Source: Armatimonadota bacterium (lineage in GTDB: Bacteria > Armatimonadota > HRBIN16). Taken from it: DNA of 6,964 nucleotides. The first letter of the stretch is position 1. Each line of letters begins with the position of its first letter. The stretch spans positions 1 to 6,964 of the forward strand of contig JAPWUZ010000142.1 in NCBI GenBank assembly GCA_028275265.1. The letters are read 5' to 3'. Both the position numbers and the translations under genes were made by a program. Below the pieces are notes generated by a model that had not been told where the DNA came from, did no database searches, and saw only the letters and a list, made by a program, of their open reading frames with translations. This document shows positions 6,808 through 6,964 of the stretch, in pieces.

Positions 6808-6826
6808 ACCCCTTATCCGAAGGGGT
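6808..6826 (-). promoter_or_regulatory. Perfect 7-bp hairpin between the upstream gene and phoB
   Basis: On the minus strand ACCCCTT, a CGGAT loop and AAGGGGT form a perfect seven-pair stem with four G-C pairs. It starts on the base after the TAA of the upstream gene and ends one base before the start of GAGGAC, the phoB ribosome site. No run of T follows it in the direction of transcription, so it is not a standard intrinsic terminator. It could act as a weak attenuator, an RNA processing or stability element, or a control on phoB translation. Only the inverted repeat is seen; any role is inferred. Confidence 0.5.
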
Positions 6827-6964
6827 TTACTCTGCGATAATCTCCACGTTGGCGCGGGGGACGACCACTTGCTTGCCGTCCTCCAGCTCTGCCTCCAGCA
6901 CGCGCACCATCGCGCCCGTAGGTATCTCCACCAGCTGTGGCGGCAGGGCGGTTACCGTTGCCAG
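6827..6964 (-). CDS. Unidentified protein, C-terminal 45 residues only (5' end outside window)
   Basis: On the minus strand the frame is open from the right edge to a TAA at 6827-6829 and encodes a 45-residue C-terminus. It includes IPTGAMVRVLEAELEDGKQV followed by VVPRANVEIIAE. The alternation of Val/Ile with charged residues suggests beta strands, as in a small beta-barrel or OB-like tail. I do not recognise the family. It runs in the same direction as phoB and stops 27 bases before the phoB start, with a hairpin between, so it may belong to the same operon. A coding reading is supported by its uninterrupted frame, GC-rich third positions like its neighbours, and its stop placed just ahead of the next gene; so short a piece could still be misread. 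Confidence 0.6.
   Translation of the reverse strand: MATVTALPPQLVEIPTGAMVRVLEAELEDGKQVVVPRANVEIIAE

Noticed and set aside
1..6964. Mobile element, phage, CRISPR, toxin-antitoxin or defence system
   Set aside because: No transposase, integrase, repeat-spacer array, tRNA or short paired genes were seen. All stretches are accounted for by ordinary envelope, signalling and transport genes, and no non-coding gap exceeds 120 bases.

Overview
The window carries six complete or nearly complete genes and two partial ones, packed tightly at fairly high GC (by eye about 60%). There are no tRNA or rRNA genes, insertion sequences, CRISPR arrays or phage genes. It reads as chromosomal backbone of a free-living bacterium. 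I cannot fix the phylum from sequence alone. The FtsEX-peptidase cluster beside a secreted (alpha/beta)8-barrel glycosidase-like protein would fit a deep-branching group such as Armatimonadota, but that is a guess from style, not a demonstrated placement.

Layout. At 1-1278 (minus, running off the left edge) is a secreted protein resembling GH42/clan GH-A glycoside hydrolases. A 116-base divergent spacer separates it from a plus-strand cell-envelope operon: ftsE (1395-2081), ftsX (2071-2955, overlapping ftsE by 11 bases) and an EnvC-like coiled-coil M23 peptidase (2975-4144, 19-base gap). These form a complete module: an ABC-type ATPase and membrane protein that signal across the membrane, plus a secreted peptidoglycan hydrolase for them to control.

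That operon meets a minus-strand operon head-on with only 17 bases between stop codons. Read in its own direction, the second operon is: the C-terminal 45 residues of an unidentified protein (6827-6964), a short hairpin, an OmpR/PhoB-family response regulator (6122-6799), a PhoR-type histidine kinase (4928-6118, 3-base gap) and a TauE/SafE-family membrane transporter (4162-4944, overlapping the kinase by 17 bases). The packing implies co-transcription and translational coupling.

How the genes may work together. FtsE, FtsX and the M23 protein should act as one machine for septal or side-wall peptidoglycan cleavage. The two-component pair is of the PhoBR/WalRK type. The sequence does not say whether it senses phosphate or cell-wall state, and its position next to a wall-hydrolase operon makes the second possibility worth testing. 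I found no clearly new system. The points most worth a second look are the apparently catalytically intact M23 partner of FtsEX, the kinase without an extracytoplasmic sensor domain coupled to a TauE-like transporter, and the glycosidase-like protein that seems to lack its usual acid/base glutamate.
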